NCBI GenBank assembly: GCA_946902985.2
Contig: OX336391.1
Location: 147,573,545 to 147,637,544 of the forward strand
Length of the DNA: 64,000 nt
Reading direction: 5' to 3'
From: Meconema thalassinum
Lineage: Eukaryota > Arthropoda > Insecta > Orthoptera > Tettigoniidae
This document shows, in pieces, positions 1-12,155 of the stretch; position 1 is the stretch's first letter, and each line of letters starts with the position of its first letter. The notes below the pieces were generated by a model, which made no database searches, was not told the origin of the DNA, and was given only the letters and a program-made list of their open reading frames with translations. The position numbers and the translations under genes are program-made.

Positions 1-47
1 ATATGTGCAAATTTCATAGGAGAGTATTATTACAAACTCTAAACTTA

Positions 48-2864
48 ACAAGTGGTTCCGCGACGAACTAAAGAGCCTACTTTTCTTAAAATTAAAGATT
101 CATCCCAATCTATATACACCTATCTAGAATATTGACGAAATCGGCAGTTTGAAACACACCTGAAATAGTGTAGCCTAATAGAGTGCCTTACTACAGTTGG
201 CAGCCCTGGTGACTCTGAATATATTCATAGTTCCATCTCGTAATGTATAGAATGCACATACAAACTTTGGTTGAAGTCTAATGGATAGTATGGACGTTGC
301 ATGCTGTTTGGTATATGAATTTGTGAGTGTGCTTAAAATCATGTTGGAAACAATGCCATAAATGTGATGCTCAGAATTAATCTGAAATATTACGATCTAT
401 TAGCATGCCAATTTTGGATAAAATCCAATTGTTAGTTACATGTAATAAACAAGTAGTTCCGTGAAGAACTATACAGCCTATTTTCATATATCCTACTTAT
501 GTTAATTGCCACTATCAACATACAAAATTTCAGTTTGATTGCTGTAATAGATTCGTAGATATTGAAAACCGACTAAATATTTCGGATGGTCGCCATGTTG
601 GATTTTATATATGTAGCTCCTAGAGTTATGAACTGTTACATGAAGATTATTGGGTACGTGTAGTATTCAAACTTCAATCGCATGATTAAGACACAAGAAG
701 TAACAAGAAGATTTTAAAATTTCGCACAGCTGCCATCTTATGGTTATGGAAACAATTGAAATAAATTAGATGCCAGTGGATTAACATTCATATAAGGATT
801 TACTGTACCAACTTTCACTGCACTCGGATGGTTAAATTGCGAGAAACGTCCATGTGAATAGTTATAGTTCGCGTCGCTGCCATGTTGGATTTGTGATCAC
901 CAGGTTATTTAAAGTCCTATAGGTGAACCTAAGTTCATACCCCTATGAACATAAAAAAAATCAGTTTGATTGCTATAATAGATTCGTAGATATTCAGAGC
1001 CGTCTAAATAGATCGGATAGTCGCCATGTTGGATTGTTAAATGTATCGGCCATAGAGTCATGTACCATTAAAGGAAAATTATTGCGTTGGTTCATTATTC
1101 AAACTTTCACTTCGATCGCATGATTACGACACAAGAAATAAAAACTTAATTTTAAAATTCGCACTGCCGCCATCTTGAGGTTATGTAAACAATTGAACTA
1201 AATTAGATACCAGTGCATTACAATGTGTATAAACATTTCCTGTACCAGATTTCATTGCGTTTGGAACATTAAATCGCGAGAAAGGTCTATTGAAAATTTT
1301 CAAATTCGCTTGGCCGCCATGTTCGTTCTGTAGTTAACCGGTTTTTGAAAGTCTTATAGATGAACTTCCAGTAGTGCCCTTTATCTCCGTACAAAATTTC
1401 AGGGTGATACCGGCAATAGTTCCAGAGATATAGAATCCCGGTGAAATATTTCGCACAGCCGCCATCTTGTGGTTATGTAAACAATTGAACCAAGTTAGAT
1501 ATCGGTGCATTACAATGTGTATAAACATATACTGTACCACGTTTTATTGCATTTGGTTGGTTAAATCGCGAGAAACGTCTATTTAAAAGTCACAAAATCG
1601 CATGGCCGCCATGTTGGTTTTGTAGTTATCAGTTTTTCAAAAGTCACATAGGTGAACTTCTAGTAGTTTCCTTTATCACCGTAAATAATTCCAGGGTGAT
1701 ATCGGGAATAGTTTCGGAGATATTGAATGCTAGTGAAATATTTCGCACAGCCGCCATGTTGGATTGGTGAGACGTAGCAAAATTTGAAGGGCGCGGTCGG
1801 GGTTGTCCGGAATAGTGCTATGAACGTACCGAGTGTCATTGAAATCGCTCCATCCGTTTAGACGTTATTGGGGACACACACACACATCTCCCACACACAC
1901 GGACTAAAGGTGATCTCATAAGCCTATTTTTTTTCTTTTTTTTTCTTTTTCAAAATCGAAAATTAATCTAGAATGTCAGGTACTATACGTGTACAAAGTT
2001 TAGAGGTGATGGCTTGCGTACTTTCTGATACATTGATATTAGAATTTAACAAATAGAGAGAGAGAGCATTTATTAACTGTTGGCAGCCCTGCTGGATCTT
2101 ATGAATACGCTTAGTCATAACAGTTATGGAACACAAAGCATATACGAAATTTGGTTGAAATCCATTTGTTAGTATAGAAGTAATATGCATTTAAAAAGTG
2201 GACCTATCAGCAGGCTTAGAATTGTGTGGGCAGAACTGATGTATAGCAACACCAAACTGAGGTGGAATGCCAGGTACTATACGTGTGCAAAGTTTAGAGC
2301 TGATGGTTTGTATACATTTTGATATATTGATACTAGGGTTAAAACATAGAGAGAGCATTCATTAACCGTTTGCAACTCTGGTGGCTCTTTAGAATACGCA
2401 CAGTCATATATGTTGTAGTACACATAGTGCATACAATATTTGATTGAAATCCAATCCATAGTATATAATTTACATGCATTTAGAAATTGGACCTAACGGT
2501 AGGCTTAGAATCATGTTGGTAACATTGGCATGTATGGACTTAATTAATCTGGAATGATATTATCTATATGTGTGCCAATTTTGGAATAGTTCGCATGCAA
2601 AACTTCTGAGATATCCAACATAGAGCTCAAATTCCAATTGCGATTTATCAGCAGTTGGTAGCACTGACTTCAATTTCAAATATGGCCGTGAGATATTCAG
2701 GTATATATCTTTACTCTTTTGATAGCTGCAGCCGTTTAGGAGTTGATACGGTGGAGGGGGGGGGGGGGGGACACCGACAGAAGGACAGACAGACACACAT
2801 TTTCCCGAATCGTTCTCATAAGCCTACTTTATCCTCATTTTTGAAAAATTAGAAAAGTAGGCTA
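48..2864 (-). mobile_element. HINE-B copy 1 (Helentron-like, non-autonomous), interrupted by HINE-A
   Basis: Read on the minus strand, the element starts near 2864 with GCCTACTTTTC, a hairpin and a short GT-rich run. It ends near 48 with a stem-loop (AGTTC/GAAC-type arms) and ACTTGTT. The sequence from 1962 to 2460 repeats internally: the block with GTCAGGTACTATACGTGT starts near 1975 and again near 2269, about 300 bp apart. No coding sequence was seen. The left part (48-447) and right part (1962-2864) join smoothly when compared with the copies at 14942-17417 and 61060-62440, so the intervening HINE-A is a later insertion. Confidence 0.7.
448..1961 (-). mobile_element. HINE-A copy 1, nested in HINE-B
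   Basis: The 3' end is at 448 (minus strand ACTTGTT preceded by the stem-loop AGTTCTTCACGGAACT). The other end has ACACAC/TG-rich sequence (1869-1903) and a decayed hairpin. The inside is a series of degenerate units of about 145 bp, each with a GCCGCCAT box (ATGGCGGC on minus), for example near 872, 1169, 1312, 1461, 1606 and 1751. HINE-B sequence flanks both sides. No protein is encoded. The repeat is certain; the Helentron class is inferred from structure. Confidence 0.7.
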
Positions 2865-3234
2865 AAAATAACCAGAAGTGTAACAAAGCTGGTAGCTGTG
2901 CATCCTATCTACTCGTTAAAAACTTTAATCATCTCTATTTAGGGATCACCTAGTACCTTAATCTGAAGATTCTGCAGTATACGTTAAAATTATAATACTT
3001 CACCTTACAACGTGATAAATAACCGGCGTTGATAATAACACAGTAATACTGGCACGAAGTGGATATTCGCATAACGGGGAAATAACGCTGATCTCTTCCT
3101 TGAATCGTGAATAATTTTATCCTGGTTTTTCTAGTTTATGCACAGTTAGTACAAGCCATGTAGAAGGAAGTTAGGGAATTAAAATGTCTGACCCATCTCA
3201 TTTAATGTAACTTTATTTTATTTTTAGCCTATTT
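2865..3234. other. Unassigned spacer
   Basis: AT-rich sequence between two HINE copies. I see no reading frame, RNA gene or repeat signature here. Confidence 0.5.
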
Positions 3235-4914
3235 TCTTTTATGAAAAAATTGGCTTATGAGATCACCTTTTCTCCTTGTGTGTGTGTATGTGTGTGTGTG
3301 TGTCCCGAATAAAATCGAAGCAGCCGGAGAGATTTCAATGAAACTCGGTAAGGACATAGTAATATTTTGTCCGACCCCAACCGTGGCCTTCAAATTTTAT
3401 TACGTCTCACCAACACAACATGGCGGCGGTGTGAAATATTTCACCGGCATTCTACCTAATCTCCGAAACTATTACTGATATCACCGTGAAATGTTGTACA
3501 GTGATAAAGGGAACTACTACAAGTTCATCTATGTGGCTTTCAAAAACATGCTAACTACAAAACAAACATGGTGGCCAAGCGAATTTGAAACATTTAAATC
3601 AACTTTTCTCGTGATTTTATCATACAAGCGCAGTGAAACATGGTACAACGAATGTTTATACTTATACACATTGTAATGCTCTGACATAATTTAGTTTAAT
3701 TGTTTACTTAACGTTAAGATGGCAGCTGTGCAAAATTTTAAAATTACGTTTTTATTTCTTGGGTCCTAAGCATGCGATCAAGTCAACGTTTCAATAGTGA
3801 ACCAATGAAATAATCGTCATCTAGCAGTGCATAACTCTATGACCTACACATATAAAAATTCAACACGGCGACCATCCGAATAATTTAGACGGTTCTCAAT
3901 ATCTACTAATCTATGACAGCAATCAAACTGAAATTTTGTATGTTGATAAGGGCTATTAACATAATTTCACCTATAGGTCTTTTAACAACCTGGTGAGCAC
4001 AAATCCAAGATGACGGTGACGCGAAATTTATATATTTAAATGGACGTTTCTCGCGATTAAACAACCGAGCGCAGTAGAACTTGGTACGGTAAATGCTTAT
4101 ATACATTTTAATCCACCGACATTTAATTTATTTCAGTTGTTTTCATAACCACAAGATGACATCTGTGCGAAATTTTAAAATCTCGCTTTTATTTTGTTTG
4201 TCCCAATCATGCGATTGAAGTTTGAATAAAGCACCTACGCAATAGTCTTCATGGAATAGTAAATGACTCTATGGCCTACACATATAAAAATCCAACAAGG
4301 CGACTATCCGAACTATTTAGACAGGTTCGCAATATTTACGAATCCATTACAACAATCAAACTGAAATTGTGTTTGTTGATAGAGATATATAAGGGACTAG
4401 CTGAAGAACCCGTGCTTCGCTACTCGTCATAAATAAATTAAAATGTGAAGGTGACAGTTAAAACAGGGGATAGGCGAGGTGCTGCGGAGAGGGAGATTAA
4501 AGATGGAACATTTTGTCCAACTACACCGTTCGGCGTTGACCGTGTTTTATAGCATGAATTTAGGTTTTACTCGCTAACGGTTGGAGATACCTTTCCGATA
4601 GAAAATGTAATTTTAAACCTCGCATATGCCATCAAAAGTTTGCTATTTCTTAGCGTTCACTTTTTATTTGAAATGGAAATATGAAAGTTTGAAACCAAAT
4701 GGTGTAGTGACGTCACTAAAATGGTCGCCATCTTGAAATAGTGCAAAATATTGAAATCAAACGTAGCATATATGTTAACCAGGTAAATCAGCTACTTCCA
4801 TGTAAAATTCATATAAATCGGACCAGTGGTTCTTGCGTGATTGAGTAATACAGAGACACACACCATCTCATTTTTAGCCTCGCTTCGCTCGCGTCATAGT
4901 CGTGTCATATTGTT

Positions 4915-7700
4915 ATTCAATGAAATGCAGGTTTAACCCCGTTAACACCCCTTTAGAACCTGAATATCCAAAAATCCCTCCTTATTAGACTTTTTCGACA
5001 CACAACAAACATATCCCCTTCTTCTAACTTTAATAGTTTTGGTTGGTCGATGAGAGTGAACATCCAAAAATCCTTCCTTAGTGGACGATTTTCATCCAGA
5101 ATTTCACCCCTCCCCATAGGCCCCTTAAATTGGATTTATGAAAAAACGGTTGAACACCTACTTATTTTAATTATTTATTCATTTATTTATTTTTAAGCTG
5201 ATTGAAACTCGGAGAAAATCAAACTCCTCGCCTATGTCGTTTTAGAGATACACGCTCCGTTAGGAATCTTTCAACCCCCACTTTTCATCCCTTTCCCCTC
5301 ATAATATACACCACATTAGACATGTGTCAGCTTATTTTTAATGATTAGTATATATGCCAAGCATCACATCCCCAAATGAAACCACTCGTGAGATATTGTC
5401 ATTCAATGAAATGCACGTTTACCCCCTTAACACCTCTTTAGAACCTGAATATCCAAAAATATTTCCTTAGTGGACGTTTCCGACATACAACGAACATATC
5501 CCCAAAATTTCATGTTTCTAACTTCAATAATTTTGGCTGGGCGATGATGAGTGAGTGAGTCAGTCAGGATATTTTCTTTCATTTATTTTTGAGAATTTCA
5601 CCCCTCCCCATGAACCCCTTAAATATTGTATTTATGAAAAAAAACGGTCGAACACCTATTTACTTATTTAAAGCTGTTTTCCCCCCTGAGTTTGATGAGT
5701 GAGTAAGTGAGTCAATCAGTTAGGACACGTTCTTTCCTGTTTCCCCCCCCCCCGAATTTCACCACTCCCCATGGGCCCCTTAAATTGGATTTATTAAGAA
5801 ATGGTCGAACACCTATTTACTTATTTTTTAAGCTGATTTTTCCTCTGAATTTCAAACTTATCGCCTATGTTGAATAAGAGATACAGTACATGCTCCGTTA
5901 AGAATCCTTCAACCCCCAATTTTCTCCCCTTTCACCTCATAATATACACCATATCGATAAACCCTTAGACATATGTTTGCTTATTTTGAATGATTAGATT
6001 ATATGCCGAATATCACATCCCCAAATGAAACAACTCGTGAGATATTTTTATTCAATGAAATGCAAGATTAACCCCCTTAACACCCCTTCAGAACATGAAT
6101 ATCCAAAAATCCACCCTTAGTGGACTTTTTCGACATACAACGAACATATCGCCAAAATTTCAAGTTTCTAACTACAATAGGTTTTGCTGGGGGATGATGA
6201 GTGAATATTCAAAAATTCTTCCTTAGTGGACTTCTTTTCCCAGAATTTCACCCCTCCCCATGAGCCCCTTAAATTGGATTTATGAAAAAACGATCGAACA
6301 CCTATTTACTACTTTTTCAAGTTGATTTTTCTCCCTGAGATTCATACTTCTTGCCTCTGTCTTTTAAGAGATACTTGCTCCGTTAAGAATCCTTCATCTC
6401 TCACTTTTCACACATACACCTCATAATATACACCACATCGATAAACCCTTAGACATATGTCTGATTATTTTAATGATTAGTTTATATACCGAATATCACA
6501 TCCCCAAAGAAACAACTCATAAGATATCGTTATTCAATGAAATGCACGTTTACCCCCTTAACACCTCCTTAAAACCCGAATAAACAAAAATCATTCCATA
6601 GTTGACGTTTTCGACATACAGCGAACATATTCCCAAAATTTCATGTTTCTAACTTTAATAGTTTTCGCTGGGCGTGATGAGTGAGTGAATCAGACAGGAC
6701 ATTTTCTTTCAATTATTTTTACCAGAATTTCACCCCTCCCCATGGGCCCCTTAAATTGGATTGAAGAAAAAACGCTTGAACACCTATTAACTTATTTCTT
6801 TAAGCTTTCTTTTTCCCCTGAATTTGATGAGTGAGTGAGTTAGTCAGTCAGTTAGGACACTTTCTCTCCTTTCTTCCCCCCAGAATTTCACCCCACCCCA
6901 TTGGCCCCATAAATTAATTGATGAAAAAACGATGGAACACCGATTTACTTATTTTTTAAGCTGATTTTTATCCGATGAGTTTCAAATTTCTCGCCTATGT
7001 CGTTTAAGAGATAGGCCTACACGCTCCGTTAGGAATCCTTCAACCCCCAATTTTCACTCCTTTCACCTCATGATAATTCACCACATCGAAAAACCCTTGG
7101 TCACATATCTGCTTATTTTTAATGATTAGTTTATATGCCGAGTATCACATCCACAAATGAAGCCACTCGTGAGATATTGTTATTGAATGAAATGCAGGTT
7201 TAACCCCCTTAAGACCCCTTTAGAACCTGAATATTCAAAAATCCTCCCGTAGTGTATGGTTTTGACATTCAACGAACATATCCAGAAAATGCTATGTTTC
7301 CAACTTCAATATTTTTGGCTGGACGATGATGAGTGGGTGAGTGAGTCAGGACATTTCTTTCAATTATTTTTTTTCTTCAGAATTTCACCCCTCCCGATGA
7401 ACCCCTTCAATTCGATTTATCAAAAAAACTGTCGAACACATATTTACTTATTTTAAGCAGTTTTTCCCCCTAAGTTTGAAGAGCGAGTGAGTCAATCGGT
7501 TAGGACACTTACTTTCCTGTTTTTTTTCCCAGAATTTCACCCCTCCCCATGGGCCCCTTAAATTGGATTTATGAAAAAACGGTCAAACAACTAATTACTT
7601 ATTTTTTATGTTGATTTTTTCCGCTGAGTTTCAAACTCCTCGCCTATGTCGTTTAAGAGATACAGGCTCCGTTAGGAATCTTTAAACCCCCACTTTTCAC
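4915..7700. repeat. Long-period tandem array (about 1.13 kb, two alternating subunits)
   Basis: The landmark ATTCAATGAAATGCA recurs at 4915, 5401, 6050, 6532 and 7182 (one base changed), and again at 10352 beyond the insertions. Spacings are 486, 649, 482 and 650, so long and short subunits alternate and the true period is about 1132 bp. The longer subunit carries an extra block of about 165 bp with a second AATTTCACC...CCCCATGGGCCCC segment. Runs of GTGAGTGAGT recur in each unit. No long open frame was seen. Confidence 0.8.
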
Positions 7701-7704
7701 CCCC

Positions 7705-8201
7705 TTTTTTTTTATTTAGTCAATTTACCCTCTAGGTTGGTGGATCCCACGGACTCAGCGAGGGAACTCACCACTACCGCCTATATGGGCAGTGTCCTGG
7801 AGCTTGGAACATCTGGTCGGGATGGATACAACTGGGGAGGTGTGATCAGCACTTCGCCCTGGCGGCCTCACCTGCAAAGCGAACAGAGGCCTCATGAGGG
7901 ATGGGAACGGATGGAAGATTGGGATGGATAGGCTAGGAAGAGGGAAGGGGGCGGCCGTGGCCTTACAGTAGGTACCATCCCGGTATTTGCCCGAAGACGA
8001 AGTGGGAAACCACGGAAAACCCCTTCGAGGATGGCTGAGGGGGAATCGAACCCGCTCTACTCATTTGGGCCACCCGAGGCTGAGTAGACCCCGTTCCAGT
8101 CCTCGTACCACTTTTCAAATTTCGTGGTAGAGCAAGGAATCGAACCCAGGACCTCCGGGGCGGCAGCTAACCATGCTGACCGCTACGCTACGGAGGCGAC
8201 T
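7705..8201 (-). mobile_element. tRNA-derived SINE with central core
   Basis: The minus-strand head has box A-like TAGCGTAGCGGT and box B GGGTTCGATTCC. The A-rich tail corresponds to the T run at 7705-7713. A second GGGTTCGATTCCCC and the core GTTTTCCGTGGTTTCCCAC follow. The flanking duplicate CTTTTCACCCC (7693-7704 with one extra C, and 8202-8212) is the target duplication within the tandem array. The core is shared with the SINEs at 22475 and 39545. Confidence 0.8.
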
Positions 8202-8330
8202 CTTTTCACCCCTTTCACCTCATAATATACACCACATCGAAAAACCCTCAGACACGAGTCTTCTTATTAGCCTACTTTCGATTTTTGCAAAAAATGAAAG
8301 TAGACTTATGAGATCACTACAGGGCCAAAA

Positions 8331-8351
8331 ATTGTGTGTCTGTCTGTGTGT

Positions 8352-8384
<33 letters not shown>

Positions 8385-8395
8385 AGTGTGTGTAC
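8331..8395. repeat. TG microsatellite of HINE-C
   Basis: A nearly pure GT run follows the 5' hairpin at the same relative place as in the other HINE copies. Confidence 0.9.
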
Positions 8396-9809
8396 TGTGA
8401 ATGTCTGCCCCCCCTATCAATTCGAACACGGTGAAACCGAATTGAACGAAATTTGGTACAGAGGTAGAACAAGCAAAGGGCACCTCAGTGTCATATTTTA
8501 TATCGCCGCCATCTTTACCAAAACTGAATGGCGGCCACTCAAATGTTCAAAACGTAAAATCAAATAGCGACTAACCAAATTATCCGATCTCTACCAAATT
8601 TGGTAATAACATACCTTCATATAGGACGCATCTTTTGATCAAACTACAAGGTCATCCGCCGTACCATTTCAGGATGGTGGCCGTGCGAAATATGCAAACT
8701 TTATAATCCATATCATGGGACCCAACAGTTCCGATTATCGAGCCGTTTTAACTGTTCTCAAGGAAGAGGCACGTTCGAAATTAAAAGTTTATTTTGTAAT
8801 ACTATAGTGCAGAAGTGATTTAAAAAAGCCGAGCCGTCTCGGTAAGAAGACAAGAAGTCAGCGGATATCTTGTGCCTGACTTATATTTCACTAATTTGAG
8901 TATTGCATGCAATATAACGTACTGATACAAAATAAATAAACTTTGTATGAAATGCTTTATATATAAATAATATACTCCAATTATGAAATCGTTAGGTCTA
9001 AATCATTATTTGCTAACAAGTTCTATGTAAGTCATTTTACATAGATCAATGCTCGTTGGCACAAACGGCTCCGTGGTAAAGCGTTAGTCTATCTTTCATA
9101 TGCCTTTGGTTCAAACCCCATCAATGTTAGGTTTTTTTGCTTGAAATTTTACATATTTGTTGCTTTGTAATGACTCAGACGTTTTAAAATTAAGCGTTAT
9201 ATTGTGCATATTACGGTGCAAAACATATATTTAATTAAAACATAATTCGCCAGCAGATTTGCTCGAGACATCTAGCAGCCAAAAAGGTAACTGCACGCCG
9301 GCCTACTTATTAACTTCCAGATTTTATTGAAAAGTTTCTTCTTATGGCCGCTAGAATGCACTCGCCCTGTTAGGATTATATTGTTCGATACTTCTCCACT
9401 AGATTTCACGACTGGTCTACATGGGACTCCATTGATAGTTTACCATTGGCATTCTATGCGCATCGAATTTGAAGAATGACAAGATGATACTATGATACAT
9501 TTTTACTTCTTATTTTAAAGGGTTTGTGACAGCCTATTGTGCGTTATTTGAAAATGTTATTTGAAGTAAAGAACAAAACGATTTCACATAGTAACTGAAT
9601 TCTAGCCGCTGGTGCTAGTTCAGGTTATTCATACTTTTATTTCAGGCAAATAGCAATCGAAAATATCCACCTAGTTTGTATACACACGTCTCTGTAGGGT
9701 CATGGAAAGATTTGTTAATTCAATTAGGGTTGTGAAAGCCATGCACAACCAGACGTGTAAAGACATGCCTCAACTCAAAGTTGGATGTTGCCCACGGCAG
9801 ATCGATTAT

Positions 9810-10057
9810 ATAATAATAACAATAATAATAATAATAATGTTATTTGTTTTACGTCCCTTTTAACTACTGCTGCTTGTAGATACGCCGGGGTGCCGGAATT
9901 TTGGCCCGAAGGGGATCTTTAACGTGCCAGTAAATCTACTGACACGGCTCCCTCCCATTTGTGCACCCTCAAATGCCAGCTGACTGCGCCAGGATGCGAA
10001 CCTGCAACCTAGGGCCCAGCATACGAGAACGTTACCGCTGAGCCACGCAGCCAGTCC
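9810..10057 (-). mobile_element. tRNA-derived SINE with TTA tail (full length)
   Basis: On minus, the head GGCTGCGTGGCTCAGCGGT gives box A, and GGTTCGCATCC gives box B. A body with CCCCTTCGGG and GTTAAAAGGGACGTAAAAC follows, ending in a (TTA)n tail. Perfect 10-bp target duplications GATCGATTAT lie at 9800-9809 and 10058-10067. It sits inside HINE-C. Truncated relatives are at 34001-34167 and 45980-46169. Confidence 0.88.
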
Positions 10058-11010
10058 GATCGATTATGTCTCCATATCCATAACATTCTTGAGATACTTC
10101 TTATCTATCTTTCTTCAATGATGGTAGTAGTTTTTTCTAGGTTGTGGCGTTTGGAAGAGGTAAATAGTTTCTAAGGTCTTTAACCAAGAAATGATTCTAT
10201 TATACTCTTTGATAATAACAACGAGTTATAACTATACTCATACATTTAGGATAAAGTAGGCTATATGTTCTTTACTGAACATCTTGTTTTTAATGATGAG
10301 TTTATATGCCGAGTATCATATCCCCCAATGAAACCAATCGGGAGATATTGCTATTCAATGAAATGCAGGTCTACCCCCTTAACACCCCTTTAGAACCTGA
10401 ATATCCTAAAATCCTTTCTTAGTGGGCGTTTGCGGCCCTTGAGGAAGCTGCATACGAAATTTCATTCCAATCCGTTGGGTGGTTTCTGAGATTTCGTGAT
10501 GAATGTGTGAGTGAGTGAGTGGTATTTGACAAATATCTAGCAGATAGTGTCAAGTCTTTGTTATGCTATACTCGGTTGACAGTGCTGTGTGAGCAGTTTA
10601 GTAACTAACGGGATTTCAAGTAAAGATTCTCATTTTCTATACCGATAGTGCAGAGCGCAACTGGCATCCACGCGGCCGTGTCTCGACTTGAGCTGTGTTG
10701 CCATGGAAACTATCAGCCTTGCCATTCCTTCATGAGTATATTTTATGAATTTATTAGCCTTTGCTCGAGTGCAAAAGGGCCGAAATCAGAAGAATAAGAA
10801 AGACTATCAAAAATTCATGAAGGCAGCCGTCCCTTCTGAGTCCTAAACTATGTGTATGCAAAATTTGGTTGAGGTTGGTGGAACGGTGTAGATTTGTATA
10901 CGGAACAGACCCACCCACATACATACCTACATACATACAGACTTTCACTTTTATATATAAGATAGGGATATATACAAGTAGGTTATTTAGTTCTTCACAG
11001 AACTACTTGT

Positions 11011-11395
11011 TATTTTATTACTTTAAGTTACCTTACTCAATTTTTTATTATTATTTTACTTTATGTTCTTTACTCTATATTTTATTTTATTTTACTCTTC
11101 TTTACTTTAATTTAATTTTCTTTGCTTCCCTTTACTGTATTCTAATTTTATTTCATTTCTTTATTATTTTACGTTACTTTGCTTCACTTTTATTCTAATT
11201 TTTCGATTATTTTTACTTTATTTGTATTTTATTTATTTTCTTCAAATTATAAATTTATTTTATTTTAATTTAATTTATTATAATTTAATTTTTGTAATTT
11301 ACTTCACTTTATTTCATTTTTTATTTAATTTGTTATTTATTTTGTTGTACTTTATTTTTATATATTATCTTTAAATTTTGTTTTAACTATAGAGC
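11011..11395. repeat. T-rich low-complexity tract
   Basis: Long run of imperfect TTTA/TTTTA words directly after the HINE-A end. Reading frames here are compositional artefacts. Confidence 0.75.
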
Positions 11396-11530
11396 TCTTT
11401 AGTATTAATATTTTAACTTTCAGTTGGTCAACGCAATATAATTCCAATTACTGGAATATGCGGAAAAGAGCTGTAATCACAGAAATTTAATTGTCAATAA
11501 GGCAACAATGTAAATGGCATCAAAGCTATA

Positions 11531-12155
11531 CAGGGTCTTTCATATAAAGTAAGAACGGCGAGCGGCGCATTCGGTGCTGAAGCCGGCTTGGCCGAGCTTG
11601 TGACGCATCACGGCCCCCTGCTGTAGTATTGAAAGCGCGTGCATAGTACAAACTTGACCTTGCAATAAGCGTGCAGGTGTTGTCAGTCGCCAGTCTGAAC
11701 CACAGCTGCTAACATGTTGAGACAGTTATCATTGCAACATCGTTTTTTTGTATGTAAAATTTATTTTAATTACGATTCGGCTTGGCGGGTACGTGATGCA
11801 TTTGTTCAGCAATTTCCTGATGAAGTGCCACCTTCACTAGCACAGATTCACGTAATTGCAAATAACTTTGCCACTACTGGTTCAGTGCTCAATAAAAAAA
11901 CACAAAATAAAAAATCAGAAAAAATACAGTGGCATGACTCACTCGCGTCAGCCAAAATGTGGTTACCAGATACAATGCCTGTATAACCCAGGAAGGTTGA
12001 CACTTCCAGCAACTTTTATAAGGTAATATTTCATAGAGGATTGTACACACGCTTAGAGCAGGGGGCCACGGCTCGCTACAAGCTCGGTCAAGGCCACCAC
12101 ACTAGCGGATAACAAACCCGCCGCTTGGCGTTCTTGCTTTATATGAAAGACCCTG
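11531..12155 (+). mobile_element. Internally deleted TA-flanked TIR transposon (mariner-like, DUF4817 type)
   Basis: CAGGGTCTTTCATATAAAG at the left matches the inverse of the right end. Inverted repeats run about 36 bp with few mismatches. The element is flanked by TA on both sides (11529-11530, 12156-12157), the target of IS630-Tc1-mariner elements. It is 625 bp, too short for a full transposase, so it is a deletion derivative that may be mobilised by a longer relative. Confidence 0.8.
11714..11986 (+). pseudogene. N-terminal helix-turn-helix (DUF4817-like) fragment of a transposase
   Basis: The 90-residue frame starts MLRQLSLQHRFF and contains FNYDSAWRVRDAFVQQFPD and FATTGSV. This is the pattern of the DUF4817 DNA-binding region at the start of many arthropod mariner-like transposases, in which a YF..KS..V...F..KFP block leads to a TGSV turn. 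The DDE catalytic domain is absent. Coding stops after a lysine-rich stretch (KKTQNKKSEK). It lies between the inverted repeats of the 625-bp element, so it is the surviving start of that element's gene. Family assignment rests on motif memory, not a search. Confidence 0.55.

Larger units (their letters stand above)
8268..10287 (+). mobile_element. HINE-C (Helentron-like), nested in the Helitron
   Basis: AGCCTACTTT at 8269-8278 has a hairpin partner (GAAAGTAGAC) and then a TG microsatellite. Near the end, AAAGTAGGCT (10253-10262) is the exact inverse of the start. It is followed by the stem-loop ATGTTC/GAACAT (10265-10282) and CTTGT. The tandem-array unit is split at its T run, CTTATT before and TTTTAATGAT after, which fits insertion between T residues. 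The inside contains a tRNA-like stretch with GGTTCAAACCCC (about 9069-9122) and a SINE. No protein is coded. Confidence 0.7.
4397..10962 (-). mobile_element. Canonical Helitron (minus), containing a 1.13-kb tandem array and nested insertions
   Basis: On the minus strand the 3' end is CTAG (4397-4400) followed by T. A short hairpin (GAAG/CTTC arms) lies just upstream. The 5' end is TC at 10961-10962, preceded by A and followed by the AT-rich start TTATATATAAAAGTGAAAG. This fits Helitron insertion between A and T without a target duplication. No Rep/helicase frame was seen, so it is non-autonomous or eroded. It is secondarily filled by a SINE (7705-8201) and by HINE-C (8268-10287). That both ends belong to one element is inferred from HINE-A continuity across the gap. 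Confidence 0.6.
3235..11010 (+). mobile_element. HINE-A copy 2, split by a 6.6-kb Helitron
   Basis: The left part (3235-4396) starts with AGCCTATTTTC, its hairpin partner and a short TG run (3276-3303). It continues through ATGGCGGC-bearing units to 4396. The right part (10963-11010) carries the diverged subterminal repeat (AAGTAGGTT), the stem-loop AGTTCTTCACAGAACT and ACTTGTT. The two parts together match the end of HINE-A copies at 37493 and 60995. The interruption is exactly the interval 4397-10962, which has Helitron ends. Confidence 0.65.

Noticed and set aside
3235..4396. CRISPR-like array because of regularly spaced short boxes
   Set aside because: The whole 145-bp unit is repeated, with no unique spacers; the context is eukaryotic transposon sequence.
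8173..8567. Frames of 70-87 codons with long Val/Cys or Thr/His runs
   Set aside because: Translations of the TG microsatellite.
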